From Desulfobacterales bacterium (GTDB taxonomy: Bacteria; Desulfobacterota; Desulfobacteria; Desulfobacterales; JAFDCJ01): DNA of 36,505 bases. The notes beneath the pieces were generated by a model. That model saw only the letters and a program-made list of their open reading frames with translations. It was not told where the DNA came from and searched no databases. The stretch covers positions 1 through 36,505 of the forward strand of contig JASJCE010000021.1 of the NCBI GenBank assembly GCA_030066155.1. Direction: 5' to 3'. The position numbers were made by a program, and so were the translations under genes. Positions 8,041-16,669 of the stretch are shown one piece after another. Each line of letters begins with the position of its first letter. Position 1 is the stretch's first letter.

Positions 8041-8187
8041 CGAAGCATCATTGCTTCATAAACAGAATGCGGTTTGCGAACAAGGTATTCAGACGTCCAT
8101 TTGAAATTGATTTTAGTGGGCTGAAATCCCTCAGTATAAAACTTCGGCATCCGCCTCCCGCGGATCCATTTCAGGAGACAATCGATC

Positions 8188-8754
8188 ATGAAAAATCTAA
8201 GACACCCCATACTGGTTACCGTCTTATACGGATTTGGCAGCGGATTGTCGTTAATTTGCTTGAGCCTGGTATTTGGTGCGCTGCCGTTCCGGTTCGACGC
8301 TACTTGTCTGATGCTCTGGTTATCTGCGGCAGGCTACAGTGTTCTGCTGTGTCGCTGGAGCGGCCATCGGTTGAAGTCAATTTTCTTTCCGCTGCTTTTC
8401 TTAGGTTTGGCCATCTATCTCGTGCCGTCCAGGATTTCAAATTTCCTTTTGGCCCTGGTAGGCATGAGCTGGATTCGCAGTGGAATCTGCTTTTCTCAGA
8501 TCGGGGGCATCGAGATCGGGGTTGAATTATTGCTGTGTCTGGTCGGTGCCGGAATGGTCGGAATGTTCTCACCGGCAACGCCCCTGTCATGGGCTCTGGC
8601 CATCTGGTTGCTATTTTTACTGCAAGCCGCTTACTTTGTCATGACGAATGACAGTCCCGCAGCTCCCAAAGGTGAATTCGAACGGCCATCAGATCCATTT
8701 GAGCAATCGAGCAGACAGGCAATGGCCATACTAGCGCAGGGCGGGATTGAGTGA
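8188..8754 (+). CDS. Hypothetical multi-pass membrane protein
   Basis: The protein is 188 residues with about five hydrophobic segments (roughly 7-33, 41-57, 69-85, 102-133, 137-155) and a polar C-terminal tail of about 30 residues. AGGAGA lies about 9 bases before the ATG. No family is recognised. It follows the PspA-like gene by 147 bases on the same strand, the place often taken by small membrane partners of PspA (PspB, PspC), but it resembles neither of those. The overlapping frame from 8067 lacks a ribosome site and is not believed. Confidence 0.65.
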   Translation: MKNLRHPILVTVLYGFGSGLSLICLSLVFGALPFRFDATCLMLWLSAAGYSVLLCRWSGHRLKSIFFPLLFLGLAIYLVPSRISNFLLALVGMSWIRSGICFSQIGGIEIGVELLLCLVGAGMVGMFSPATPLSWALAIWLLFLLQAAYFVMTNDSPAAPKGEFERPSDPFEQSSRQAMAILAQGGIE

Positions 8755-9220
8755 CCCCCATATCAATAAAGTAAAGAATCCTGGTCCAGAGGGCTAAGCT
8801 TTGAGGCACCCCAGAGGGGTGAGGCCTGCAATCAGGTCGCCAGTGGAATATTGGAATGGTGGAATAATGGAATAATGGGGATCAAAAGCGGAGTTTGGTC
8901 CAATTTTGCTTCGAGGGCAGTGCTACAAATTTTAAAGCGATCTCAATCCATCAAACCCAGTATTCCAGTATTCCATTACTCCACTATTCCATCGCCTTGA
9001 TTGACGGCAGAGCCGAGTTGCTCTGACCCCCGGCGACGGGATCTTTGACTGGCTCAGAGAACCAGATTTTCGATTTGGGACAAACCAGTTGATCAATTGA
9101 CGCTGCAGGCTTTACCGGTTATCCGTTTTCTGATATTCTCGGTTGTTAAACACCATTCAGTAAAATCCTGATTTCCATACACAAAACTCTGGTTAAATTT
9201 GATATGTCAGGGAGGCAAGG
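8755..9220. other. Gene-free spacer before cutA
   Basis: No open frame here looks coding. Besides the TGGAATA dyad there is a short GC-rich hairpin CACCCC-AGA-GGGGTG (8807-8821) with no T-tract after it. The last 150 bases are A/T-rich and should hold the cutA promoter, but no strong -35/-10 pair stands out. Confidence 0.6.
8843..8994. repeat. TGGAATA inverted word repeat
   Basis: The left arm (8843-8880) contains TGGAATATTGGAATGGTGGA and further TGGAATAA words. The right arm (8956-8994) holds the inverse words (TATTCCAGTATTCCATTACT, CCACTATTCCATCG). The loop is about 75 bases. It is a large imperfect hairpin in a gene-free spacer, built like the other word repeats of the window from different words. 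Confidence 0.8.
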
Positions 9221-9535
9221 ATGAAAGTAAACTTCGTCTATATGACGGCCGGCAGCCCGGAGGAAGCGCACAGCATTGGCCGCGAACTGGTGACGTCAAA
9301 GCTGGCAGCCTGCGTTAACATCTTAAATGACATGAACTCAATTTACATGTGGGACGGAAAAGTCCAGAAAGATAGCGAAGTGGTTATGATCGCCAAAACA
9401 ACCGAGAAGCAGCTATCGGCTCTGGTCGATAAAGTCAAGTCTTTACACAGCTACGACTGCCCCTGCATCGTGGCCATACCCGTTTCCGGAGGCAACCAGG
9501 CATTTCTGGACTGGATCGCGGCAGAAACGGATTAG
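9221..9535 (+). CDS. cutA: CutA1-family divalent ion tolerance protein
   Basis: The protein is 104 residues, the usual CutA length. It has the family core: an early ferredoxin-like strand (VNFVYMTAGSPEEAHSIGREL), LAACVNIL, SIYMWDGKVQKDSEVVMIAKT and a C-terminal YDCPCIVAIPVSGGNQAFLDWI. CutA proteins are very stable trimers, usually cytoplasmic, linked genetically to copper and divalent metal tolerance; their biochemical role is unsettled. GGGAGGCAAGG lies just before the ATG. It seems to stand alone between spacers. Confidence 0.93.
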   Translation: MKVNFVYMTAGSPEEAHSIGRELVTSKLAACVNILNDMNSIYMWDGKVQKDSEVVMIAKTTEKQLSALVDKVKSLHSYDCPCIVAIPVSGGNQAFLDWIAAETD

Positions 9536-9695
9536 TCACGTTGGTGGTCTGACCAAAAAAATATTTTGAAGATTGGCACAAGTACGGAAAATATACTGAG
9601 ACCCCTTGCCGATGGTCGAACGGGTGACTAGAATTTTGATATTCGCAAGTCGGGAGTCGAAAAAGTAGAAGCCGTCTCAAAAAGGGGTGAATCCA

Positions 9696-10091
9696 TTGAA
9701 GCCATCACATATCATCATAATTATTTCAGCTGTCATATGGGTTGCACCGCTGCCCTCGGCCACCGCATCCAGCCTGCGATGCGGAGCCAGGCTGATCACG
9801 GTCGGAGACGTCATGCATCGCGTCCTGGCAGAGTGCGGCGAACCGGACCATGTTCAAATCTGGGAGGAGGAGCAGGTTTACGGTTTTCAGCATCCTCCGG
9901 GTTATTATGGCATATACGAGGATTTTGAATATCTGAACCCGCAAAGCCGCTTGGGCAACCCCTATCGCATCCGAAAACTGGTCGTGGTCGAGGTCTGGAC
10001 TTACAATCATGGTCCCGCCCGCTTCCTGGATCACCTGAGGTTTGAAAACGGAATCGTCAGAAGCATATCCAGCGGCGATTACGGGTATTAA
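9696..10091 (+). CDS. DUF2845-type small periplasmic protein
   Basis: The start is taken as TTG at 9696, because AAAGGGG at 9681-9687 sits about 8 bases before it; a GTG at 9687 is possible but overlaps that site. The product is about 131 residues with a signal peptide (cleavage likely after PSATA). The mature part carries the DUF2845 pattern: SLRCGARLITVGDVMHRVL, then ECGEPD, VEVWTYNHGPARFLDHLRF and a terminal GDYGY. Family members are uncharacterised envelope proteins. No operon partner is evident. Confidence 0.8.
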   Translation: MKPSHIIIIISAVIWVAPLPSATASSLRCGARLITVGDVMHRVLAECGEPDHVQIWEEEQVYGFQHPPGYYGIYEDFEYLNPQSRLGNPYRIRKLVVVEVWTYNHGPARFLDHLRFENGIVRSISSGDYGY

Positions 10092-10170
10092 AGCGATTTT
10101 GTCAGGTTGGTAATGCATCCCCATGGCGGCGTAAAATCGCTAGCCGCCGGAATAACATCGCGCCCGTGGT

Positions 10171-10203
10171 CCCGGCTTCGATTCACCGCTCTCCGGGCTT
10201 TTT
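10171..10203 (+). terminator. Candidate intrinsic terminator after the DUF2845 gene
   Basis: CCCGG (10171-10175) pairs with CCGGG (10193-10197) and is followed by CTTTTT (10198-10203). An alternative outer pairing GCCCG/CGGGC (10162-10166 with 10194-10198) is possible. The loop is long (17 bases), so support is moderate. Upstream, AGCGATTTT/AAAATCGCT (10092-10100 and 10133-10141) and GGCGGC/GCCGCC (10125-10130 and 10143-10148) are two competing dyads. Confidence 0.4.
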
Positions 10204-10372
10204 CCATTTCTCATCGGCCATCATCTGAACCGTAATCTCGAGGGATTTCAGTCACTTTGATCTGATCTGCAACACCACCTTTTTCTTGACATCCGTTTTC
10301 ATTAATAATACAATAATTACAATCTCTTACGCTGAACCAGACCGCAACCTCGGCATTCGCAAATGGTGCCCC

Positions 10373-10879
10373 ATGATTCACAGAGAGCACGGATTCACAT
10401 TAATCGAAATCGTTGTCGTCCTGGTGCTGATCAGTATTGTCGCGGCCGCCGTATTTACCCGCTCCATTACGACGGATGAACTGAATCTGCGCAGCCGGGC
10501 CGAAAAAATACAGAACCATATCCGCTATGCCCAGTCAATGGCATTGAAAACGGATAAGGTTTGGGGAATCGTTTCTAACGGCCCCCAATATTGGCTATTC
10601 AAAGGTTATCTACCTGCAGACGTGAATACTGCCCAAAATTTACCGGGAGAAGAGCCGGGAAAAATTATTATGACCGGCAGCGGAATGGATCTGAATAACT
10701 TTCGCATATACTTTGATCAAATCGGCAAACCCTATAAAATTTACACCAATCCAGACAATAACCTCCCCGTTTCGGCTGCGGCACCATTGACGATTATAAT
10801 TGCCTCGGAAAAAGACGGTTTGATCAAACGCCAGTTGTCCATCACACCCGAGACGGGCTTTATCGTGGTGACCGAATGA
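10373..10879 (+). CDS. Type IV pilin-like / GspH-type prepilin
   Basis: The start is placed at MIHREHG (10373), which gives a 7-residue prepilin leader ending in G, then the classic FTLIEIVVVLVLISIVAAAVF helix with Glu at mature position 5. An upstream TTG start would give an unlikely 36-residue leader. The product is 168 residues; the rest is a beta-rich globular domain as in minor pilins and GspH/FimU proteins. The leader is cut by a PilD-type peptidase, not in this window. Its stop overlaps the next start (ATGA), so it is the first gene of a four-gene minor pilin operon. Confidence 0.88.
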   Translation: MIHREHGFTLIEIVVVLVLISIVAAAVFTRSITTDELNLRSRAEKIQNHIRYAQSMALKTDKVWGIVSNGPQYWLFKGYLPADVNTAQNLPGEEPGKIIMTGSGMDLNNFRIYFDQIGKPYKIYTNPDNNLPVSAAAPLTIIIASEKDGLIKRQLSITPETGFIVVTE

Positions 10880-11313
10880 AGCCAGCTAAATCGAAAGTTC
10901 ATCATCCAAGGGGCTTTACCCTGGTGGAAATTATCGTCACCCTTGTGGTCATGGGATGGATGGTTTTGCTTTTTGTCAACTTCATGGGAACAGCCCAGAC
11001 AAAAAGCTGGCAGTCCGTTGAGTTCGTGGCGGGTGAAGCCGCTGCCGAAGCTAAAATGGAGGAGATAATCGCCTATTTTACGTCCAAAATTAACAGTGAC
11101 CCGGATACGGCCTTGAACACCGTCATAAATGAAGATTTCGGCAGTGATGTGGTCAAAAGTTATATCACATATGACAACACCGGGGAGGCGGTTGTTCTAA
11201 CATCGGGTACCAGCAATAATCTCAGAATTACCGTCGAGGCTCCCGGTAATGATTTATCAATAATTTTGACCAAGAGTCGGGTCGGATCCGGCGATCCAAT
11301 TACCCAATATTGA
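10876..11313 (+). CDS. Minor prepilin (PilV/GspI-like)
   Basis: The protein is 145 residues. A 12-residue basic leader (MKPAKSKVHHPRG) precedes FTLVEIIVTLVVMGWMVLLF, the type IV prepilin cleavage site and membrane helix with Glu at mature position 5. The globular part is short. It overlaps the previous gene by 4 bases and ends 1 base before the next ATG, so the genes are translationally coupled. Position and size fit the PilV-like slot of a minor pilin operon; the exact subtype is inferred. Confidence 0.85.
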   Translation: MKPAKSKVHHPRGFTLVEIIVTLVVMGWMVLLFVNFMGTAQTKSWQSVEFVAGEAAAEAKMEEIIAYFTSKINSDPDTALNTVINEDFGSDVVKSYITYDNTGEAVVLTSGTSNNLRITVEAPGNDLSIILTKSRVGSGDPITQY

Positions 11314-11314
11314 G

Positions 11315-11833
11315 ATGATGCAACACTCCAGAGGTCTCGCACTTATCGAGTTAATCAGCGTGATTGTCCTCGTCGGGATTATCGCGAGCTTCACCGGGTT
11401 TTTTCTGTACACCGGCATAAACGGGTACATGAATGCCAAAACGAACGCTGAAGGGTCTCTCAATGCTCAGATGGCCCTGGACCGAATATCATTGGAGCTC
11501 AAGGACCTGAATTATTTTACCAGTTCACCGGATACAACTCCGCCCGATCTGTCGATTTCCTTCAACAGCGAGACCCTTGCCGGCACCCGTATGATCAGGT
11601 ACAACGCCGCCAGCGATACCATTTTCATCAATATCGACGGCACGGACTACAGATTGCTGGAGGACGTATCATCATTCAGCCTGGCTGTTACGCCCATGGA
11701 TTTGAATAATGACCCTTCTGAAGATGAGGTGGCAACCATTGAAGTGGGCTTTCAATTGGGAATCGGAGACAACCAAATCGGCAAAGAATTCAAAACCAAG
11801 GTTTTTCCGCGGCATATGGTGACAAACAGGTAG
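11315..11833 (+). CDS. Minor prepilin (PilW/GspJ-like)
   Basis: The protein is 172 residues starting MMQHSRG followed by LALIELISVIVLVGIIASF: a prepilin leader with Leu in place of the usual Phe after the cleavage Gly, and Glu at mature position 5. Either ATG at 11315 or 11318 could be the start. The globular part contains a long helical spine and beta strands (NAQMALDRISLELKDLNYF is typical of PilW-like proteins). It is the third gene of the operon. Confidence 0.84.
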   Translation: MMQHSRGLALIELISVIVLVGIIASFTGFFLYTGINGYMNAKTNAEGSLNAQMALDRISLELKDLNYFTSSPDTTPPDLSISFNSETLAGTRMIRYNAASDTIFINIDGTDYRLLEDVSSFSLAVTPMDLNNDPSEDEVATIEVGFQLGIGDNQIGKEFKTKVFPRHMVTNR

Positions 11834-11897
11834 CGCCGATCGTAATTATCGGCATTTGACACCGACCGTCAATGGTGATTCGCTGTTTCATCTGGAA

Positions 11898-14800
11898 ATG
11901 AACTGTCATATCGACATGGCATCAATCGTTAAAAAAATCATCCGTCCCCTACAGGCGGGGCTCAGTTTTAAAGGCAACGTTTTTGTCTATCTGGTGTTGG
12001 TTCTCCTGATCTTCGGAGTGTTGGGGGTAACCATCCTATCCATCTTTTCGCTGGCCTCCCAAAGCGCCAGTAAACCCAATTATCATCGTCGCCTTAATTA
12101 CTTTCGTGAGTCGGCAATACGCTACACCCTGAGTGAGATGAAAAACTCGGATTTCGATCCGGATGTGATTGCGGCAATTAATACAGTTTCAGAAACAGAT
12201 GACGAAGGTTATGAGATCGGACAGTTTGGACGATTCAGAATAAATGTATTCAGCCCCTGGTTTGATGCCGATGAATCAAAGAACCTGGTATCAGGGGGAA
12301 CTCTAGATGTCAGGCTGCCGGAAGGCAAACTGGAAGATGACTGGGTGGCCAGGGATCCGAATGATCTTTGGTTGATTAACTATGATTACTTCGATCCGAA
12401 TTTGACAACTGCCCGGGATACTATCGTCAGCTGGGCCAAAAAGTCCGGCGATACCACCGGCACGATATTGACGGTTACCCTCGACAATGATTTCAGTGCC
12501 AACAGTGGAGAGCGCATTTGCTTTGCGGCTAAACCCACCGAGACTCGAACCATCAGTGATGGCGGTGACCTGTATATCCAGGAAGAAGCGCGACACTTTT
12601 TTCCCGAAAAACATGGCGCCATCAACATCAACAGAATCGACTACGTTTACGAACGGCTCATTCATGATTCGGCCAACAACCGGGTGATACTCGAAGGCGT
12701 TTCAGCCTCGACCATGCCGAACCGGTTGCCGGCATTTCCGCTAGAGGTGGACAACACGTATTCCGGCAGTCTATTCACCGGTGATTTTATCATTTTATCT
12801 CCCAGAAACCATATCGTGATTCCCACCGTAAGTTGGAATGAAACCGATAACACACATGATATTCAAGGCAAAATTGACAATGCCATAAATGTTTACAACC
12901 TGGCTACCATACAGCCGCTGACCCGCAAACCGGACATTGATTTTAACGAAGAAGATCTGACACAGGCACTAACCCAGATTGAAACGCCCGACTTTATCAC
13001 CGAGGATAATACCAATAAAACCATTAACATCGGCAGCGGTGTCTCGGGCAAATCTTTTGGAGCGGCCTGGTATGACGAAGACAAAGGAATCGGCGCCCAG
13101 AACAGTATTTGTGAAACCGGTTCCTGCAGTTTCGGACTGGGCATCCGGGTCTTTTTCACGCTGGATTACTCCGGCACCGCCGATGGCTTGACCTTTGCGA
13201 TCATCAATTCCGCCCGCAACACGTTTAATTCTATCGGCGGTGACATCAACATGGGGGAATTGCTGGCCTATGGCGGCGACAGCCGCACGGTTAGTGATCC
13301 CAATGATTTATCGCAGTTCCTGGACAACGCCGGTGATGGTATACAGCCGCCCAAACTGGCCGTGGAATTCGACACCTTCACCAACAATGCCACCCTTGAA
13401 TACTGCAGCGGTCCGAATCCGTCCGACCAGGTATTCGAAAACCGCAATGATCCGTTTGAAAACAACCGGGATGCCGTTCACTTCGTTTTCTGGGGATTTG
13501 ACAGCCTGGCCAGCCCCTGCCGGGATTACACCGTATCCGGATCGCCTGTAACCGATCACCCCACTTACGACGATAACCAGCACGATTCCGGGGTGTCAAA
13601 CCAGCCCTGGTTGCCGTTTGCAACCGGCGGACCGGTTCGATCGACGCCGACTGTCGGTGCTGACGGCACGATTTACGTGGGTTCGGACGACGGTCATTTG
13701 TACGCCATAAATCCAGGGGACGGAACGCAAAAATGGAAATACCCGGCCTCGGGCAGTATCGGGGCCGTGCGGTCGCAGCCGGCAATCGGCAATGGCGGGG
13801 TGATCTATTTTGGATCGGATGACGGCAAACTATACGCCGTGAGCCCTGCCGGCACTTTGATCAATTCTTTTGCGATCGCGACCGACGATGCGGAGCCCGT
13901 TCACTCCCCCGTTATCGGAGCGGGTGGCAAAGTCTACGTCGGTTCGGATAACAGCAAATTTTACGGTTTCGATTCAACCCTGACCACCAAGGAATGGGAA
14001 TTTACGGCAGCCGGCCCCATATCCTATGGCCGGCCGGCCCGCAACCCGGCACTCGGTCCGGAGGGAATTATCTACCTATCCCATAGATCTGGAGTCAATG
14101 GCAGAGTCTACGCCCTCAACCCGGTGCAACGGGAGCTCGATCCGACTGGTGCCGGTTTCGTGGATGGGGCTAACGAAGAATGGGAGTTCAATATTATCGA
14201 TGGCAATGATTCCATGCCGGGGATCGACCCGGTAACAGGGACCATTTATTCCGACAGTTTTGGTAACAAGATTGTCGCTATAACACCAGCCGGTAGCCAG
14301 GATTGGGAGTTTGTTTTTGGGTTCGATTTTGACTCGACGCCCGTGGTCGGAGTAGATGGTACGGTTTATTTCGGCGCCGATGACAATAATCTGTATGCAA
14401 TCAACCCGGAAGACCGCAATAACGGCGAGATCTTTCCGACGTTGAGGGAGTGGACGTTTGCAACCGGAGGGGCAGTAGACAATACCCCGGCTATAGCGCC
14501 CGACGGCACAATACTGGTGGTGTCACGGGACAGTACCCTGTATGCCGTCAACCCGGACGGAACCGAAAAATGGAATTTTCCGATTTCCGCCAATGTCGGC
14601 CTGCCCAATTCATCGCCCACGGTTGGAAATCAGGGGGTGGTCTATGTCGGCTCATTCGGCGACAACCAGCTCTACGCCCTCAACGACTTTGCCACACCGC
14701 GAAACTTTAGAGATAGAGTCGTAACGTCAGTGTTAGATGGCTCGGACGTGAAGGTTGCCGGTCAAATCGTCACGGTCATTGATGCCCTTAACTGGCTGAA

Positions 14801-15149
14801 CGGCGATGGTACCAATATTCCCTGGGCGGTTCGCCTGGAGGTGCTGCGCGGTCAGACCCAAAATGCCGACTTAAACTACGAATACACCCTGCGCTTCTGG
14901 ATCCGGCAGTGCAATTCCGTAGCCTGTGACAACATTCTCGGCACCTTTTTTCAAGACACGCGGGTAGAATATGCCCCGACGCCGGACCTGATCCAGACCA
15001 TCGAATTGACCGATGCCGAGAACTCCGCCTTCAACCGCTTTCTATTTGGATTCACCGGTGCAACCGGATCGACGACAACTCAGAATGCGGTTATCGCCAA
15101 TTTTCTACTGAGCTTCATCCGTCCCAACGATCCGATCGCCGGACCTTAG
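11898..15149 (+). CDS. PilX-like pilus-tip protein with an L-type lectin domain split by an eight-bladed beta-propeller
   Basis: The product is about 1083 residues from ATG 11898 (ATG 11916 is an alternative; a TTG at 11856 is unlikely). One membrane helix near the N-terminus (FVYLVLVLLIFGVLGVTILS) followed by a spine-like segment resembles PilX, without a GFTLxE motif. An L-type lectin-like domain begins near residue 380 (SFGLGIRVFFTLDY, DGLTFAI, MGELLAYGGD, PPKLAVEFDTF, HFVFWGFD) and reaches YDDNQHD (about 556). Eight PQQ/BamB-type repeats follow (about 564-930; e.g. DGTIYVGSDDGHLYAINP). The lectin then resumes (IPWAVRLEVLRG, YTLRFWI, FGFTGATGSTTTQNAVIANF). It ends the pilin operon, the slot of PilX/PilY1 tip adhesins. 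Sugar or surface binding is inferred. Confidence 0.85.
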   Translation: MNCHIDMASIVKKIIRPLQAGLSFKGNVFVYLVLVLLIFGVLGVTILSIFSLASQSASKPNYHRRLNYFRESAIRYTLSEMKNSDFDPDVIAAINTVSETDDEGYEIGQFGRFRINVFSPWFDADESKNLVSGGTLDVRLPEGKLEDDWVARDPNDLWLINYDYFDPNLTTARDTIVSWAKKSGDTTGTILTVTLDNDFSANSGERICFAAKPTETRTISDGGDLYIQEEARHFFPEKHGAININRIDYVYERLIHDSANNRVILEGVSASTMPNRLPAFPLEVDNTYSGSLFTGDFIILSPRNHIVIPTVSWNETDNTHDIQGKIDNAINVYNLATIQPLTRKPDIDFNEEDLTQALTQIETPDFITEDNTNKTINIGSGVSGKSFGAAWYDEDKGIGAQNSICETGSCSFGLGIRVFFTLDYSGTADGLTFAIINSARNTFNSIGGDINMGELLAYGGDSRTVSDPNDLSQFLDNAGDGIQPPKLAVEFDTFTNNATLEYCSGPNPSDQVFENRNDPFENNRDAVHFVFWGFDSLASPCRDYTVSGSPVTDHPTYDDNQHDSGVSNQPWLPFATGGPVRSTPTVGADGTIYVGSDDGHLYAINPGDGTQKWKYPASGSIGAVRSQPAIGNGGVIYFGSDDGKLYAVSPAGTLINSFAIATDDAEPVHSPVIGAGGKVYVGSDNSKFYGFDSTLTTKEWEFTAAGPISYGRPARNPALGPEGIIYLSHRSGVNGRVYALNPVQRELDPTGAGFVDGANEEWEFNIIDGNDSMPGIDPVTGTIYSDSFGNKIVAITPAGSQDWEFVFGFDFDSTPVVGVDGTVYFGADDNNLYAINPEDRNNGEIFPTLREWTFATGGAVDNTPAIAPDGTILVVSRDSTLYAVNPDGTEKWNFPISANVGLPNSSPTVGNQGVVYVGSFGDNQLYALNDFATPRNFRDRVVTSVLDGSDVKVAGQIVTVIDALNWLNGDGTNIPWAVRLEVLRGQTQNADLNYEYTLRFWIRQCNSVACDNILGTFFQDTRVEYAPTPDLIQTIELTDAENSAFNRFLFGFTGATGSTTTQNAVIANFLLSFIRPNDPIAGP

Positions 15150-15180
15150 GCGTTTAAAAGACTTGCTTCAGAGGATGAAA

Positions 15181-15540
15181 AAGAGAAACTGATGAACGTC
15201 CAACATCGAACGTCCAACGTCGAATAACGTATTCTATCGATTTTAAAATGAAGAACATGTGGCGCCTGTGTTGCTCCAGCGAATACCCTTTGAGAATTCG
15301 AACCGACTGCCATTTGACAAGCTTGGGTGCAGGCACACCAACGGCTTTAATTTATTCATAAATTAGAATCGATAAAGCGCAGCCTCCGGCTTGTAGGGGA
15401 TGTGGCGCCTACATTCCGGCCTGGAGGCCTACGGGCTGGAAGCGGCCTCGGAGAGCGTCATCCACATTGAACGTTCGATGTTGGACGTTGGGCGTTGGAC
15501 GTTCAATCTTTTTACAATTTAAGCTTTACGAAGTTTCATA
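15181..15540. repeat. AACGTCCAAC element, copy B, with an inner insertion
   Basis: It has the same arms and interior as copy A: left arm 15193-15225, right arm 15467-15503, end ACGAAGTTTCA. Between ATCGATAAAGC and GAGCGTCATCC it carries about 70 extra bases (roughly 15379-15450) that copy A lacks. The insertion is GC-rich and has its own dyads (TGTAGG/CCTACA, GGCCTGGAGGCC). The copy lies directly after the pilin operon and may act on its 3' end. It lacks the AAAACGGCCAGTCTGATC left flank of copies A and C. Confidence 0.85.
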
Positions 15541-15616
15541 GAAAGGTTCAAAAGTGGGAGTCCATAATCTAAAACACTGAACGGTGAACCTTTGAACCCA
15601 GAACCCCTGAACCTTG
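15541..15616. repeat. GAACCCTGAACC word repeat
   Basis: A run of degenerate words (TGAACGGTGAACC, TTTGAACCCAGAACCCCTGA, ACCTTG) lies at about 15578-15615, with an opposite word AAGGTTCAAAAG at 15543-15554. It abuts copy B on one side and the URO-D gene's stop codon on the other. Related runs occur near 5411, 20588 and 25972. Confidence 0.65.
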
Positions 15617-16669
15617 TCAAATCCGCCCATACTCATCAACCGCTTCGACAAAGGCCACGATGTTTTCGAAGGGGGCAAAATCGATGTCGTAGGCCGGAGC
15701 CGGCAGCAGGCCCTCGGGGCCCATTGTATTGATGCACCGCCGTACCTCGCTTCGCATCTGTTCCGGTGTGCCCCGGTCCCACAGGGCGGCACTGCCCACG
15801 GCTCCCCAAATGGCGAGTCGGTCTCCAAATTTCCGCTTTATCATTGCGCCGTCCATACAATCCGGCTGGACCGGATTAATCACGTTGACGCCGATGTCGA
15901 CCAGATCCGGAATCAACCGCGTGAAATCGCCGTCACTGTGATAGAATACCAGAATTTCGGGTAATTCCTCACGGGCGGCATTGATGACGCCGGCCATGCG
16001 GCTTTTGAAATGTTCGCGCCAGATGTCAGGACTGATCATCAGGCCGGTCGGCATGGCTACATCATCGTCCAGTAGCAGGATATCGACACCGGCTTTGGCC
16101 AGGATGAGGACGTTTTCAACCAGCATGATGGTGAGCTGATCGAGCAGATAACCGACCAATTCCTTGCGATGGATCAAATCAATCATAAAATTTTCAAAGC
16201 CGCGCAGACGCCAGGCGGTTTCAAAGAGCTCACCGCCCAGATGGGGCGGGGCGCCGGCCACTGCGAATCCCCGGTCGTGCAGCCGCTGCACTTTCTTGGC
16301 AAGCCCGGCGTGGCGAACGGGATTGGAGAGATCCGGCAGCACATAATCTACCAGGTCGCGTATCGAGCGCACGCTGCTCAATGGGCGTGCCGTTCCTTTC
16401 TCGGGGTGATATTGCCATTCATGGTAAGTGCGAAGTTGCGCGGTATTGCCAATGTGGATATCTTGCGGTAGATCATCCAGGTAGCGGCGGAAGGCGTTCT
16501 GGTTTCTCGGCGGACTGAATTCGGCATAGGCGATATCCAATTTGAAATACTCTTCCGGCGTCCGCGGAGAGACGGCTGCGAGCTTCTGGTCAAAAAAACC
16601 CAGTGCTTTTGGAAGCCGGTCAGGCCGGCGGCATCTCAGCGCCGCTTGGACGCGTTCACGTGAATTCAT
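15617..16669 (-). CDS. Uroporphyrinogen decarboxylase (URO-D) superfamily protein, probably not HemE
   Basis: The 350-residue product has the URO-D barrel pattern: MNSRERVQAALRCRRPDRLP at the start, AGVDILLLDDDVA, FYHSDGDFTRLIPDLVDIGVNVINPVQPD (about 247-275) and a late IWGAVGS. The HSDGD stretch stands where corrinoid methyltransferases of this superfamily (MtaA-like) have HxCG, so the zinc-binding Cys is missing. True HemE has a conserved N-terminal FMRQAGR-like motif, not seen here. Such proteins are abundant in Desulfobacterota, but their substrates are mostly unknown. AAGAGAT is a weak ribosome site. No corrinoid protein or methyltransferase gene lies beside it. Confidence 0.8.
   Translation of the reverse strand: MNSRERVQAALRCRRPDRLPKALGFFDQKLAAVSPRTPEEYFKLDIAYAEFSPPRNQNAFRRYLDDLPQDIHIGNTAQLRTYHEWQYHPEKGTARPLSSVRSIRDLVDYVLPDLSNPVRHAGLAKKVQRLHDRGFAVAGAPPHLGGELFETAWRLRGFENFMIDLIHRKELVGYLLDQLTIMLVENVLILAKAGVDILLLDDDVAMPTGLMISPDIWREHFKSRMAGVINAAREELPEILVFYHSDGDFTRLIPDLVDIGVNVINPVQPDCMDGAMIKRKFGDRLAIWGAVGSAALWDRGTPEQMRSEVRRCINTMGPEGLLPAPAYDIDFAPFENIVAFVEAVDEYGRI

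Noticed and set aside
8807-8821. CACCCC-AGA-GGGGTG hairpin as terminator
   Set aside because: No T-tract follows on either strand.
10161-10200. tRNA-like TTCGATTC stretch suggesting a tRNA fragment
   Set aside because: The flanking five bases on each side do not pair as a T-stem, and no acceptor or anticodon arm is present; a terminator-like hairpin explains it better.
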